DNA of 64,000 nt from Ascarosepion bandense (Eukaryota; Mollusca; Cephalopoda; Sepiida; Sepiidae). The notes beneath the pieces are model-generated. The model made no database searches and was not told the origin of the DNA. It was given only the letters and a program-made list of their open reading frames with translations. Below are positions 31,856-41,564 of the stretch, in pieces. The stretch is taken from NCBI GenBank assembly GCA_037127315.1, contig JBBBDQ010001294.1:512001-576000 (forward strand), read 5' to 3'. The position numbers and the translations under genes are program-made. Within the stretch, counting starts at the first letter, position 1, and every line of letters starts with the position of its first letter.

Positions 31856-32010
31856 TTATTCAATAAAACCACTATTGGCTTCAATCACATCCACCAGACA
31901 ACTTTGGAATCTCCTGCATCTCTTCTGAACAGTCTCCTTGTTAAAGTTGGTAAATGTTGCCATAATCCTTGACTTGTTCATCTTTGGTATTACAAGGAGT
32001 TGTTTTGGTG
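31856..32010 (-). pseudogene. Mariner-type transposase C-terminal fragment
   Basis: The minus-strand frame reads TPKQLLVIPKMNKSRIMATF, TNFNKETVQKRCRRFQSCLV and DVIEANSGFIE before a stop at 31856-31858. The 'F-N-NKETV-K-C-RF-S-LE-VIEANG-FIE' pattern is the extreme C-terminus of mariner-family DDE/D transposases. The catalytic domain and terminal repeats are not found nearby. Last exon-sized remnant only. Confidence 0.6.
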
Positions 32011-32382
32011 TCTCACTCAACTACACCCAACACATGCTACTGCTGCTGAATCAACAATTGTCTTGATGAATAAATAATTATCATCTAAAAATATTTTCTG
32101 GTTTTAAATGACCTGCAAAGGGTTGGTAAGCCATAAAAACAGACCAATAAAAAATGTTTTATAAGAAGCTTGCACACAATTACATAAAAACGAATATCTC
32201 TCCACAAGCACCTTAATTTATTTACATTTACTGGAATATGAAAATTATATTTACATTTACTGAAATATAAATGTATAGAAGCTACAGTGACCAAAAATTG
32301 AGGGATCAGTTTATATATTGTTTTTTATACAGAATTGATCCCCCACTTTATATCTACACTATAATTTGTTTGTTTAACAAAT

Positions 32383-32460
32383 TCTAATGAGGTGTGAATC
32401 CAACTCTTCTCCACCCAGTTATGGGTTAATTAGTAAGATTTGTATCACTAAACCATTATT
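32383..32460 (+). repeat. S1b SINE remnant
   Basis: GTGTGAATCCAACTCTTCTC, CACCCAGTTATGGGTTAATT and GTATCACTAAACCATTATT match the body of the S1b copy at 34014-34190. Confidence 0.5.
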
Positions 32461-32514
32461 ATCTCCTTAAAAATTTCTTATACTCTAAAAACTTTTTTGG
32501 GCTTTAAATAACAA

Positions 32515-33025
32515 GCCATTAAAAAATGAGTTTGAGTTTCGTTTAATGACATATCAAGACCATTGTAGGTTATTTAATACCAAAAAAGTGGAGTTTTAAG
32601 GTATTCTTTTTAATGTTCGGTTATAGTGAGAAGGTTGATTCAGTCAGATTTTAATGAAAATTTTTGTTTTTATTCCTTTTTATTTTAGAAAACTGAAAAT
32701 GTCTTCTATTTTTGTATTCAAAAGTGTTTTGCTGGGAATAATCTTTTTTCCTTCAAAAATGTGTGATAGTAATAATTTTTTTTTCAAAAATATATTGTCA
32801 TAATTTTCCTTCAAAAGTGTATATTTTTCCTTAAAAGTCTATTTTTATACTTTCATATTGTTTTGACCCCAGTTTGGGGGTTAACTATTTGCCCATAGCT
32901 GGGACCTTAACAGATGCTATCACTCTGGGTCAGGGTGGACCTTAGAACAACAGCAATTAAGAGGTGGTTCTATGCTCCTCACTACCTCCCAATCAGTTTA
33001 CCATCATGCCCAGGACTCATAAAAA
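32515..33025 (+). repeat. D repeat, near complete
   Basis: From GTTTCGTTTAATGACATATC through the T-rich middle (TGCTGGGAATAATC) to TTTGGGGGTTAACTATTTGC, CTCTGGGTCAGGGTGGACC and the terminal CATCATGCCCAGGACTCA. The most complete D copy in the window. No conserved ORF. Confidence 0.75.
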
Positions 33026-33893
33026 TAGATAAATCAATCAATATATAATGATAATATCGGTAAATGATTTTGATAAGGTTAATAAAATTAGAAATTCTAA
33101 ATTAGCTTAATTTAAAAAGTAAATAAAAACATCTTTTCAAAAAAGTATCAATTTTTTAGCTGTTTTATGTGTCATTTTACTCTTAACTGACTAACTCTTT
33201 ACAGCCTATGACAGATTATGGGCATCGTGCTTCCCACTTGCTCTACCTTTAATTAAGAGAAAGATAAAAAAAAAATGTAGAAGAAACAGATTAGGATCTC
33301 CAACAGTGAGGCACTCACAGATTATTACCACCTCACTAGTGAACAGCAGAGTATAGAAGCAAAACTGCAGGAATACAGCGGGAGAGAAGACAACAAAAAA
33401 TGATCTGTCTTTTCTTTAGAAGAAGGTTCATAGCATTAAAAGGTTGAAGTAGGACAGTATGGCTAAAAATTCTTAGCTCAACCTAATTTCCAAACTCACA
33501 CCAACAATGAACATTTATTTTGGAATCTCTCCCTGATCAGGCTGTAAACTTTCCATCATGCGCATGTATTTCACCTTGATTGAAAAACAGGTGGTAGAAA
33601 GCCAGCCAAGATTTTTTTATTGATTTTCTGAAAATTATAATTTTTTTTTCTTATGTCTCGGAGTTGAGGAGAAAATTCTTCGTATGTACATAAAATAGCA
33701 TCAACTACAGTTTTACCATATGATGGTTGTGCCGCCAACATTTCCATTTTCAAAACTACATTCTTGCCTCAGACTGAAGTTCTCTTCTGGATTATTTAGT
33801 AAGGGGCTAACAACAGTAGCAGGTCTTGTTTTATCTTATTTGTTAAAAAAAAAAAAATGGCAATCATATCTACTGTCATAAACTCTGTGCCAA
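33026..33893. other. No recognisable gene
   Basis: Unassigned AT-rich sequence. A 60-residue minus-strand reading at 33571-33753 has no family character. Poly-A at 33846-33857 precedes the 5S pseudogene. Confidence 0.4.
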
Positions 33894-34013
33894 GGCTTAT
33901 AGCAACATCACGTTCAAACATCGGTACTCATATCATCACCAAACTTAAGCAATGTCAAGCCTGGTCAATATCTAGATGAGTGACCATTTGGAAATTCCAA
34001 GTGCTGTGATCTT
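33894..34013 (+). pseudogene. 5S rRNA pseudogene (or 5S-derived SINE head)
   Basis: The 120 bases follow a eukaryotic 5S rRNA from end to end: the TATAGCAACATCACGTTCAAA region, the ACTTAAGCAATGTCAAGCCT block covering the internal promoter A-box area, GATGAGTGACCATTTGGAAA and GTGCTGTGATCTT. Many substitutions, mostly transitions, make it non-functional. Its end is followed without a gap by an S1b tRNA-SINE head. Confidence 0.8.
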
Positions 34014-34190
34014 GGATGTGCATGTGGTTTAATGAATAATGGCTTGAAAATATTAATCAAAGAGCTGAGTTTCAATTTCAGTCAGGTTCGTTATATTCAC
34101 TTATGCAAAATGCCCTTGAAAAAGATATGAATTCACCTCTTCTACCCCAAGCTATTGGTTAATTATAATCTTGTATCACTAAATGATTAC
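34014..34190 (+). repeat. S1b tRNA-like SINE directly joined to the 5S pseudogene
   Basis: It starts with GATGTGCATGTGGTTTAATG, the S1 head, then the B-box region GAGTTTCAATTTC, ATTCACTTATGCAAAATGCC, and a body diverged from S1 (CCAAGCTATTGGTTAATTAT, TTGTATCACTAAATGATTAC). The S1 tail is not present. Confidence 0.6.
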
Positions 34191-34699
34191 ATTTAACCAC
34201 ACTGACACTTGTGATCTTACCAAGGTTGTAACTCACCATCCTTGGCTAACAAATTTCTGAAGATATTAGACCCCTACTCCTCAGCATAATAGATGTGTTC
34301 TAAGTAGTGTCAGTAGCTTTCCTTCCTTCCTGTCAAAGTGGATTTAACCTTTAGGCATTATGTTACTGAATTATGTTACTCTTCAGTGTGATCAGATATG
34401 TCAGTTCTCTGGTAGATGTGGGATGCCGTTTGTTTTCAAGTGTGATTTTTCATTTTCGTTATGTTTAGATGAGTTGAATTATTGTTTGAAAACACTGATC
34501 AACAAAAGAAATTGGTGCTGAATCTGAAAATGACCTTACTTTTCTTGGTTAGCTACTGTTTTTGCTGTACAGAAATGCCACTTTTTTGGAAAACAAGCAC
34601 TTTTTTCATTTGTTTTCTGTAAATATGATATAGACCAATGAAAACCTCTCAATTCATATTTAAACTAACAAATATCAGTCTACTTATTAGGAAATACTA

Positions 34700-34990
34700 T
34701 TTTTTCAACAGTCAGACTGTCTTTAAAAATGACACAACTGAATATACCAAGACCAACAAGTATTTTCACCAAATCGATTAATGAACTAACAGCAGAAATA
34801 AAACGTTTCTGGTAAAAATTTCCTCTTTCTTAATGTTCAATGTTATTTGAGTTCTTGATTCACCAGCAGTAGTAAGCCATCATTCATTTGTTAAACCTTC
34901 CCTGGAAGTGCTTTTCCATTGTTTTGATATCTTGATGAAATCGTTCTCCTTGCTCATCACTCATATTGCTGCAATTATTCAGAAATTTAT
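34700..34990 (-). pseudogene. Fragment of an unassigned conserved invertebrate protein
   Basis: The minus-strand reading NCSNMSDEQGERFHQDIKTM, EKHFQGRFNK, stop, MMAYYCW matches a motif I know from many invertebrate predicted proteins of unclear role ('SDE-GERFHQ-I--ME--YQG-W---M--DYCW'). Stops and drift show it is a relic. It may come from a mobile element or a multi-copy gene family. I do not assign a function. Confidence 0.5.
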
Positions 34991-35373
34991 CTAGATAGCA
35001 ATTTAAAAAATGAAAATACTCATATTAGCGTATTACTGATTAAGTGTATCAGTGATAGAGTTTATTAGTTAATTGAAATTTTGGTGATAAACTGGAAAAA
35101 TTCAGTAATTCTATATTAAAATGTTTTACTTAAAAACTTTTTGTTTTACAAACTTTGTTTCAGTTGGCTGACATAAATTTCTTGGCCTTCCTGAAAATTG
35201 ACGGGGTTTCTACAAAATGTTGCAATCAGTTAAGATCTGATCTTTTTCCCCAAAAATGATCAATTTCAGTACAGCAAAAGTGGTAAATCTAAGGTGATTC
35301 TCAAAATCAGCACTAGCAATTTAGCTACAAAACATATTTTTGTTTCTTGGCACCAAAAATTGTGTTGACCAGT

Positions 35374-35580
35374 GTAATGAATGAATCGTTCAATCATCAT
35401 TGAGTAATAAATAAATCACTTAATAATAAATGAATCATTCAATAGTCATTCAATAATAAATTATTCAATAATGAATGAATCATTCAATAAGCATTTATTT
35501 ATAATTCAATAATAAGTAAATTAGTAATGAATAAAGCTTTCATTAATCATTCTATAGTGAATCATTCAGTAATATTGTTT
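35374..35580. repeat. Degenerate ~20 bp tandem repeat
   Basis: Variants of AATAATGAATGAATCATTCA repeat about ten times with drift. The unit is itself partly palindromic (TGAATGAATCATTCA). Confidence 0.75.
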
Positions 35581-35747
35581 GAATATTTTTAAAAGCTCCA
35601 CATTAATTTTGTCCAGTTAACTGATGATTCTGCTACATTTTAAGGATTTTGTGTGTGTGTGTTGGAGGGGGTATTACTAAGACTATTTTGTTTTGTTTCT
35701 TGTAAGTAATTCTTGTTTTTCATTGTAAATATTCATTCGTTTTCAAA

Positions 35748-35748
35748 A

Positions 35749-35788
<40 letters not shown>

Positions 35789-35874
35789 TGCGCATGAACG
35801 GATCAACGAGATTCCCACTGTCCCTACCTACTATCTAGCGAAATCACAGCCAAGGGAACGGGCTTGGAACGATC

Positions 35875-35914
<40 letters not shown>

Positions 35915-36075
35915 ACTCTGTGAGGAGACACAGGAGGTGTAGCATAGGCGGGAGACACGCCTTTGTCGGCGTCGGGAGTGCGTTGATCAGGGCTGGGTGG
36001 CGGCCGTCCATTGTCGGGGAGGTTGGCTCGTCGGTGTTGGCCAGAGGGTGGCTCTCACTGTCGGTAACGGTGGAA
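35748..36075 (+). pseudogene. 28S rRNA gene fragment
   Basis: From TCTCTTAAGGTAGCCAAATG the sequence follows animal 28S rRNA: CTCGTCATCTAATTAGTGAT, GAGATTCCCACTGTCCCTAC, CTATCTAGCGAAATCACAGC, GGGGAAAGAAGACCCTGTTG, GACTCTAGTCCGACTCTGTG, then a GC-rich expansion segment. It is much more GC-rich than its surroundings. Only ~330 bp of the gene is present, with few changes in the conserved core. The 5' edge lies within about ten bases of the R2 retrotransposon target site. Confidence 0.9.
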
Positions 36076-36337
36076 TAGTTTTATTCCCTACCCTCCATAG
36101 AAAAAATTGTATATATGGTGCCTAGTTAGGTCATCATAGACTGAGGCATTCTGGTGGATGTAGAAAGAATGGTAAGTAAGAATGTGTTGTTTTGGTGCAA
36201 AGATTATTGTAGTATGCTAAGGTCAGTATTTGGGGCTAGCTAAGTTTTTAGACAGAAGAAGACCAGCCTCTTTTGGCCATGTGTCACATTTGTATGCATT
36301 GTGCAATAAGTATTGAATTTTTCTGTTGTTTGAGTTC

Positions 36338-36480
36338 TTCAATGTGGTGCAATAGTTAGCAAGCTTGTCTCACTACTAATTGTGACTGAAAATAGATTTC
36401 GATCCTCACTAGGTTCCTCACGCTTTCAGCCTTGTGCCACATTTAAGCTCCTCTTTAAATGCTAAAAGTTTATCAAAGCT
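36338..36480 (+). repeat. S2 tRNA-like SINE
   Basis: AATGTGGTGCAATAGTTAGC, AAGCTTGTCTCACTA, B-box region GATTTCGATCCTC and GCCTTGTGCCACATTTAAGC match the copy at 5645. Confidence 0.65.
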
Positions 36481-36562
36481 CTGACATTGTTGGACTCTCA
36501 GCCTTCAGGCAGAAAGGAACCCAGACAAGGCTTTGCTAAAGGGCAGAGTATCAGCCAAGGTA

Positions 36563-37260
36563 CACTACAGGCCATAATTATTAGGCCACCCCAGATTTAA
36601 AAAAAAATGATGTATTTCATACTGTTTTTAATATTTATTGCCAAATGAAAATAGAATGGTTCTTTTGTTATTATTACTTTACTAAATTTTACAAAGCAAA
36701 GAAGCAAAGATAAACTCATCTAAATCAACCTAAATTTTCTTCATTCTTTCATTGATGAAACTGCAGTATAGGTAATTATTAAATATTTATAAATTCATTT
36801 TGTGGGGACAAAAAAATAAAAAGGACTGGAAAGGGGTAATCTGCCCTTGAGCAGTGTAGGATTGGGAGTGAGCCTTTGGACAAGGAGGTGAACGGTAGCA
36901 TTGAAAATTTCCAACATGAGTTGAGCTACAAGAACACTAATTCCACCACCTTTTGGTGAGTCTTATAAACTCTAAATATTTCCGATTGATGTAAATGTTT
37001 TTGTCTTATATTTGTTGACTATTTGGCCTGTAATAAATGAGTAAATGTACCTGGGGTTTAGTTTCCTTTCATGTTGTCTTAGTTTTAATAACTTACTTTA
37101 GAACTAACAATTTGATGCACATGTTATTGTGCAATATTAACAAAAGAACCATTGTGTTTTCATTTCAATTATTCACTTGGCAATAAATACTAAAAAATAC
37201 TATAAAATGCATCATTTTTTTTTAAATACTAGGGTGGCTTAATAATTATGGCCGGTAGTG
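36563..37260. mobile_element. Non-autonomous mariner-like element with TA duplication
   Basis: The left end CACTACAGGCCATAATTATT is mirrored by the right end AATAATTATGGCCGGTAGTG, and the element is flanked by TA at 36561-36562 and 37261-37262. The inverted similarity extends well over 100 bp inward (AAAAAAAAATGATG, TATTTATTGCCAA-TGAA, GAATGGTTCTTTTGTTA). At 698 bp it lacks a transposase; a 38-codon interior reading (LEQCRIGSEPLDKEVNG ...) is unrecognised. Confidence 0.85.
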
Positions 37261-37499
37261 TAAATAGAACAAAATTTGACCCTGCATATGTAGGGTCTAT
37301 GGAGAATATTTGCCTAAGCATATGTAGTCAGAATGCCCCACAGTAAAAACCGGCCTTGTGCCACATCCTGCCTTTGAGGGAAGGCTTGGATAAATAACAA
37401 ATTTTTCTATTGCTTGGTGAACTGTCACAGTTTATTGATCCTGATCCTGTTCCTGTTTGAACAATCTATGTCTCTAAAATAAGATTCTTACAGTCTAAA

Positions 37500-37797
37500 T
37501 GGATGTGCATTGTGATGCAGTGGATATTGGCTTGGAATGGAAAATCGAGGAGCTAAGTTTGAATTTCTTGCATTCACTTACATGCTAATACCCTTAGGAA
37601 AGGTATTAATCCATCTCTTCCCTCCAGCTATGGGTTAAATAACAGGACAGATTGGGTTCTTTAGCCTTGGCTGGCAACCAGTCTATCAAAGAAAATAATG
37701 GCAACCTACTGTAGGATAATTTTCTGCCTGGTCAATCATGTCTCTTTTGAGACATGATTGCCCAAGTGTGTATCACGTACGGCACTTAACTGACTGA
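37500..37797 (+). repeat. S1 tRNA-SINE, full length, with target duplication
   Basis: The head TGGATGTGCATTGTGATGCA carries the A box, GCTAAGTTTGAATTTC the B box, and the tail is CACTTAACTGACTGA. CAGTCTAAA (37491-37499) and CAGTTTAAA (37798-37806) form a 9 bp target duplication with one change. Confidence 0.85.
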
Positions 37798-38119
37798 CAG
37801 TTTAAAACTATATTCTGTCTTGTAAAGTGTGGATAAGCCATAGAAAATGAATCCATCAATCCAAAAAAGTTTTGTACCATCATTCTGTTTTATAAAATTA
37901 AAAAAAAAAAAACTCTGATGGACAGGTGTTCTTTTTCAAATAACTTAAACTTTAATAGTTATATATATGCATACATATATGTAGAGCAGAGTTTAAACTA
38001 CCTATTTAAGAATCACACACATTGTGATCTAACATTGGGATTATTGTGAATCTATGCCTGTTATCTTCATTTTTCGACCAAAAATGTAAACAACAGTAAT
38101 TTCTTCCTTAAATGGGCTT

Positions 38120-38345
38120 TTTTTTTTTAATCCAACATTATTTCTTATTACTGTAAATGTTATATTTTAGTTGATGCACATTTTAATAAACACCCTGTTT
38201 TTTTAGACTGTGTGAATTACATCAATCAGCCTTGGAAATTGAAAGACTTATTAAAAAAAAAATTTAATTCAACAATATTTCTTGTAACTGAAAATGTTAT
38301 TTTTGTTTGAATTGTTACCTCTGTTTATTTTTATTGAACACAGAA
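38120..38345 (+). repeat. ~137 bp imperfect tandem duplication
   Basis: AATCCAACATTATTTCTTAT and AATTCAACAATATTTCTTGT, each followed by an ACTG-AAATGTTAT block and an ATTTT-AT-AACAC block. Non-coding. Confidence 0.55.
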
Positions 38346-38500
38346 TCTAATAACAACCGGCCTAGATTGCGAAATCCTACTAAAGAAAATCCATACCTCT
38401 TGACAGGAATCGAACCTATAAATCTTTTTCCATTACTGAAACTGTTCTTTTTTTTGCCAAAATGTGCTGCATACACTGAAAAACCATAGCAATCCCTTTT
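38345..38500 (-). repeat. S3 tRNA-like SINE (antisense)
   Basis: The reversed B box is GACAGGAATCGAACCTATAA, and the left end carries ACCGGCCTAGATTGCGAAAT, matching the CCGGCCTGA end of the other S3 copies. The A-box side has decayed. Confidence 0.5.
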
Positions 38501-38642
38501 CAGCATTTGGGCATGCATAGCATAAATCCTAAGAGACTAGACCTCTTTCATATTGCAGCATGGCTTCCCTCTGTCTTTTCTACAAATATTTTCATGGCAA
38601 CTACTTTGATGAGCTTTTTTTTCCTGGTACCTTGTCTACATG

Positions 38643-38883
38643 TTTGAATTCCAATTCAATTCATTGCATTCACTTATGCGCAAATACCCTTAGGAAAGGT
38701 ATTAATCCATCTCTTCCCTCCAGTTATGAGTTAAATAACTGGACAGATTGGGTTCTATAGCCTTGGCTGGCACAAAAAGCAATGGCAACCTACTGCGGGA
38801 TAATCTTCTGCCTAGTCGGTCATGTCTCATTCAAGACATGATTGCCCAAGCGTGTTTCACATATGGCACTCAACTGACTGACT
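38643..38883 (+). repeat. S1 SINE, 5'-truncated, inside J LINE
   Basis: It starts at TTTGAATTCCAATTCAATTC just within the B box and runs to CACTCAACTGACTGACTA. The promoter is mostly lost. The J frame resumes directly after it. Confidence 0.75.
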
Positions 38884-39007
38884 AGATTGGCATCCAGGTC
38901 CCACCCTTTTACCATTGAAATAATTAAATGTATCTATCACTTCTACTCAAACAGTTTCTTTTCTCATAATTCTTGCCTGTGGAACTCCTTTTCATTTACT
39001 GGCTTCC

Positions 39008-39835
39008 CTGATAGCTCCTTTTTCTTCTTTATGTGCCATGTTCCTTCAGGACATAGGCAATCCTGGACTTTCATTTGGCTCTGTCTCTTGTTGCTTTCAA
39101 CATTCTTCCTCTTGGTATCTCTCCCAAACTTTGCTCTGCCATCCATTTGCTCAGGCCTATCAAGTAGGTCGCATGCTGTTTTTACCTGTCTGTTTTTCCC
39201 TCTATTCATTCAGTGAGTATTAAATTCTCCAGTCCCTCCCTCCTCATTACATGTCCCAAAAACCTCATTTGTCTCTTCCTTATATTAAGTATGAGTTTTC
39301 TCCTTGTTACCATCTTCTCCAATACCTCATCGTTAGTTATGTGCTTAGTTCATGGTATCCTCAGCATCCTTCTGTAAAACCACATTTCTGATGTCTCAAG
39401 CCTTCTTGAGGAGATCATCCAACATTCACTGCCATACAGAAGAACAGATATCACATAGCAATCCAACACTCACTTCTTTGTTTCCAATGAGATTTTCTTG
39501 TCTTTTGGTACTCTAGTTAGCTTTAGAAATGTGTCCTTGGCCATGCCAATGTGTCTGACTCAACATTACACTTTCTATCCTCTGTCAGCATGCTTCCCAG
39601 GTATTTAAATTTTATTACTTGTTTTATTTTACTTTCTCCAAACTGTAGTTTGCATTTTGGTGTCTTTTTAACCATACATTCAGTTTTCTTGAAATTTATG
39701 CTTAGTCCTTTCTTCTCGCTTCCTGTTGCTACCTCTTGTAGAAGGTCCTGCATTCTTCTTTTCATGTCTGCAGTCAGCACTGTGTCATACATGTATCTTA
39801 CATTTTTGAGATTGTGGCTACCAATGATGAATCCT
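39008..39835 (-). pseudogene. RTE-like LINE, RT to C-terminus, inserted in J LINE
   Basis: The minus strand reads IIGSHNLKNVRYMYDTVLTA (catalytic box altered to YMYD), then GLSINFKKTECMVKK, KLQFGESKIKQVIKFKYLGS and, further left, the 'CETWT' and 'HVMRKEG' regions in other frames, ending with CCTGAAGGAACATGGCACAT. About 830 bp, 5'-truncated. Better preserved than most RTE pieces here: one frame stays open for 89 codons. Confidence 0.75.
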
Positions 39836-40001
39836 TTCTCCCAGAATTGTTTAAATGCAATGTCATCTATCTACTTTAACCCAATCCATCTTTTATTCTT
39901 TCTTCAATACTTTCTGAATCCAGTCTTTTCTCTCACTATAACCCTTGCACACTAGTGGCTGTCTTGTCTTGCATGGGGTGAAATGATTAAAAAAAAAGAA
40001 G

Positions 40002-40135
40002 TGTGTAGCATAAATCCTAAGAGGCTAGTCCTCTTCCATATTGTGACAATCCTTTTCTCTGTCTTTTCTACAAATATGTTCATAGCAATTGCTTTGATAA
40101 GATTTTTCCTAGCTATTTTTTATATAGTACCATGG
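40002..40135 (+). pseudogene. Second J LINE fragment in tandem
   Basis: TAGCATAAATCCTAAGAGGC through TTTTCTACAAATATGTTCAT repeats 38517-38620 in the same orientation, starting at the same word TAGCATAAATCC. It follows the poly-A of the preceding J copy by about 10 bases. Confidence 0.65.
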
Positions 40136-40529
40136 ACAAGGTAAGACATGAAACTAAGACAACCTAAGACACACACATTGCCTAGACAAGATGCAACACT
40201 CACACACACTTTCACTGACCAACAAAGTTAATTCAACCACATTTCTTCCTTTTTGCAGAAACTGTTTTAAGAATATTCCAAAAATTTACACTTTCTTTCA
40301 GGAACTATACTAAAAGTTAACAATAGAATAATTTAATGCTATTCATTCTCTTGTTTGTTTATTTCTTTATACTAATACAAAACTTGTGGTTTTTGTTCGT
40401 TAACACGACACCTTCTCAACCTCAAATGGTGACACCAAAACAAGAGATGTCTCACTAATCTCAATTTTGTTCTTGTGAAATATAATTTTTGTGTTCACAT
40501 GAGTTGATTGGTAAAACATGTCAGCATTT
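40136..40529. other. No recognisable gene
   Basis: Unassigned; a few ACACAC and TTCT-rich runs. Confidence 0.4.
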
Positions 40530-40865
40530 CTCAGATGAGGTAGTATTTACATTATTCGGACTATTGTCCTCATTTTTGTTGCCATTTGTATGATATTTCG
40601 GCTGTTGTACACTCTGGCCTCCTTCAGGTGCTAAGAATTTCCCTTTATTACAATTGCTGGGGTATATGAACTTCATTCATTGTGTAATAGCACCTCTTTT
40701 AGTAGTCATGAGTTATCTTCCTCTGGCCCTACAGGTTACTTGTTCACCACTGATTTAGCCTGGTATTGAACTCGCAAATCTTTGGGTCAAGTCACATGAA
40801 CTAACCAATGTCTATATCCACTGGGCCACTTGTCCTTAAGGACCATCCTTAAGGACAAGAACAAC
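40530..40865 (-). repeat. S5 tRNA-like repeat with Penelope-type end (antisense)
   Basis: The right side holds a reversed tRNA-like head: reading the minus strand, AAGTGGCCCAGTGGATATAG (A box) and GCGAGTTCAATACC (B box). The left side holds, in reverse, CCTGAAGGAGGCCAGAGTGT, AACAGCCGAAATATCATAC and AATGAGGACAATAGTCCGAA. Other copies: 41565-41850 (+), 48480-48735 (-), 51655-51705 (+, short). Confidence 0.65.
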
Positions 40866-41084
40866 TGAATTTTTTTGGAACTTACAAACCTTATGTTCAG
40901 TAAACCTTTTTTTTTTTACCAGAGTTCATATTGCAATTTTTTGATGTTAATGGTTTTCTCTAGTATTTTTTACCAGAGCTCTTATTGTAATTTTTGACAC
41001 TAATGATTTTCTCTGGCACTCCGTATTACTGGTTCCCATATTGTGTTCATCTGTATGCTTGGTTGGCTTAGGAGATTTTGAAGC

Positions 41085-41543
41085 CTAGCATATGTGCTGA
41101 TTCTTTAAGTTTATATAGTTTCCATTGCTGTTCTCTATTATTTCAACTTCATTCCATAGAGAGCAGTGATCCCCTTTCTTCCTCCATATGTGGTCAGCTT
41201 CACCTGATTTTTCTATCTCCCTTTGTGTTACGGCCTTATGATGTTCTTGAAGCTTTACTTTAAGGGGGCAGCCTGTTTCTCCTTTATATTTCTTTCCACA
41301 GCTACATGGATTAGCGTACACACTGTTCTTAGTCATGTCCTTCTCTGTTGGCGGTTTTACTCGGGAGTGGTACCTGCAAAGTGTATAACTACTTCTGAAG
41401 ATTGTCCTGATGTTATATTGACCACAAATTCTTTGTATTTTCTCCGTTAACCCCTTCACATAGGGTAAACAGACTGTGGCTGTTTTCTGAGAGTTGTTAT
41501 TCTCAGGCACCCTCTCTTTCATGTATGTTGAGGTTGTTGTCAT
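41085..41543 (-). CDS. Penelope-like element C-terminal region with GIY-YIG-type nuclease, ORF remnant
   Basis: An uninterrupted 152-codon minus-strand ORF (starting at ATG 41541-41543). Residues ~27-45 read LPYVKGLTEKIQRICGQYN, the segment that precedes the nuclease in Penelope-like retroelements. Residues ~74-92 read NSVYANPCSCGKKYKGETGC, corresponding to the VY ... KYKGETG form of the GIY-YIG nuclease, with the paired Cys typical of these elements. Then KLQEHHKAVTQREIEKSGEA and DHIWRKKGDHCSLWNEVEII cover the R/H-E-H----N- region. The element-encoded nuclease nicks target DNA for retrotransposition. The RT domain that should precede it is absent upstream (>41543), so this is a 5'-truncated copy and the ATG is fortuitous. 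Function unlikely. Confidence 0.75.
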   Translation of the reverse strand: MTTTSTYMKERVPENNNSQKTATVCLPYVKGLTEKIQRICGQYNIRTIFRSSYTLCRYHSRVKPPTEKDMTKNSVYANPCSCGKKYKGETGCPLKVKLQEHHKAVTQREIEKSGEADHIWRKKGDHCSLWNEVEIIENSNGNYINLKNQHIC

Positions 41544-41564
41544 GTACCCTGGATAATTGTTTTA

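Larger units (their letters stand above)
38517..39990 (+). pseudogene. J LINE C-terminus and 3' tail, interrupted twice
   Basis: Part 1 (38517-38642) reads MASLCLFYKYFHGNYFDEL, part 2 (38884-39007) continues SRSHPFTIEI ... NSFFSHNSCLWNSFSFTG, and part 3 (39836-39990) has the TTTAAATGCAATGTCATC end of the ORF, the 3'UTR and the tail CATGGGGTGAAATGATT + A. The motifs 'ASLCLFYKYFHG' and 'LWNSLP' are jockey-like C-terminal landmarks. Between parts 1 and 2 lies an S1 SINE, and between parts 2 and 3 an antisense RTE piece. Confidence 0.75.

Noticed and set aside
33571..33753. 60-codon minus-strand ORF as a small gene
   Set aside because: No motif, no flanking signals and a length expected by chance in 64 kb.
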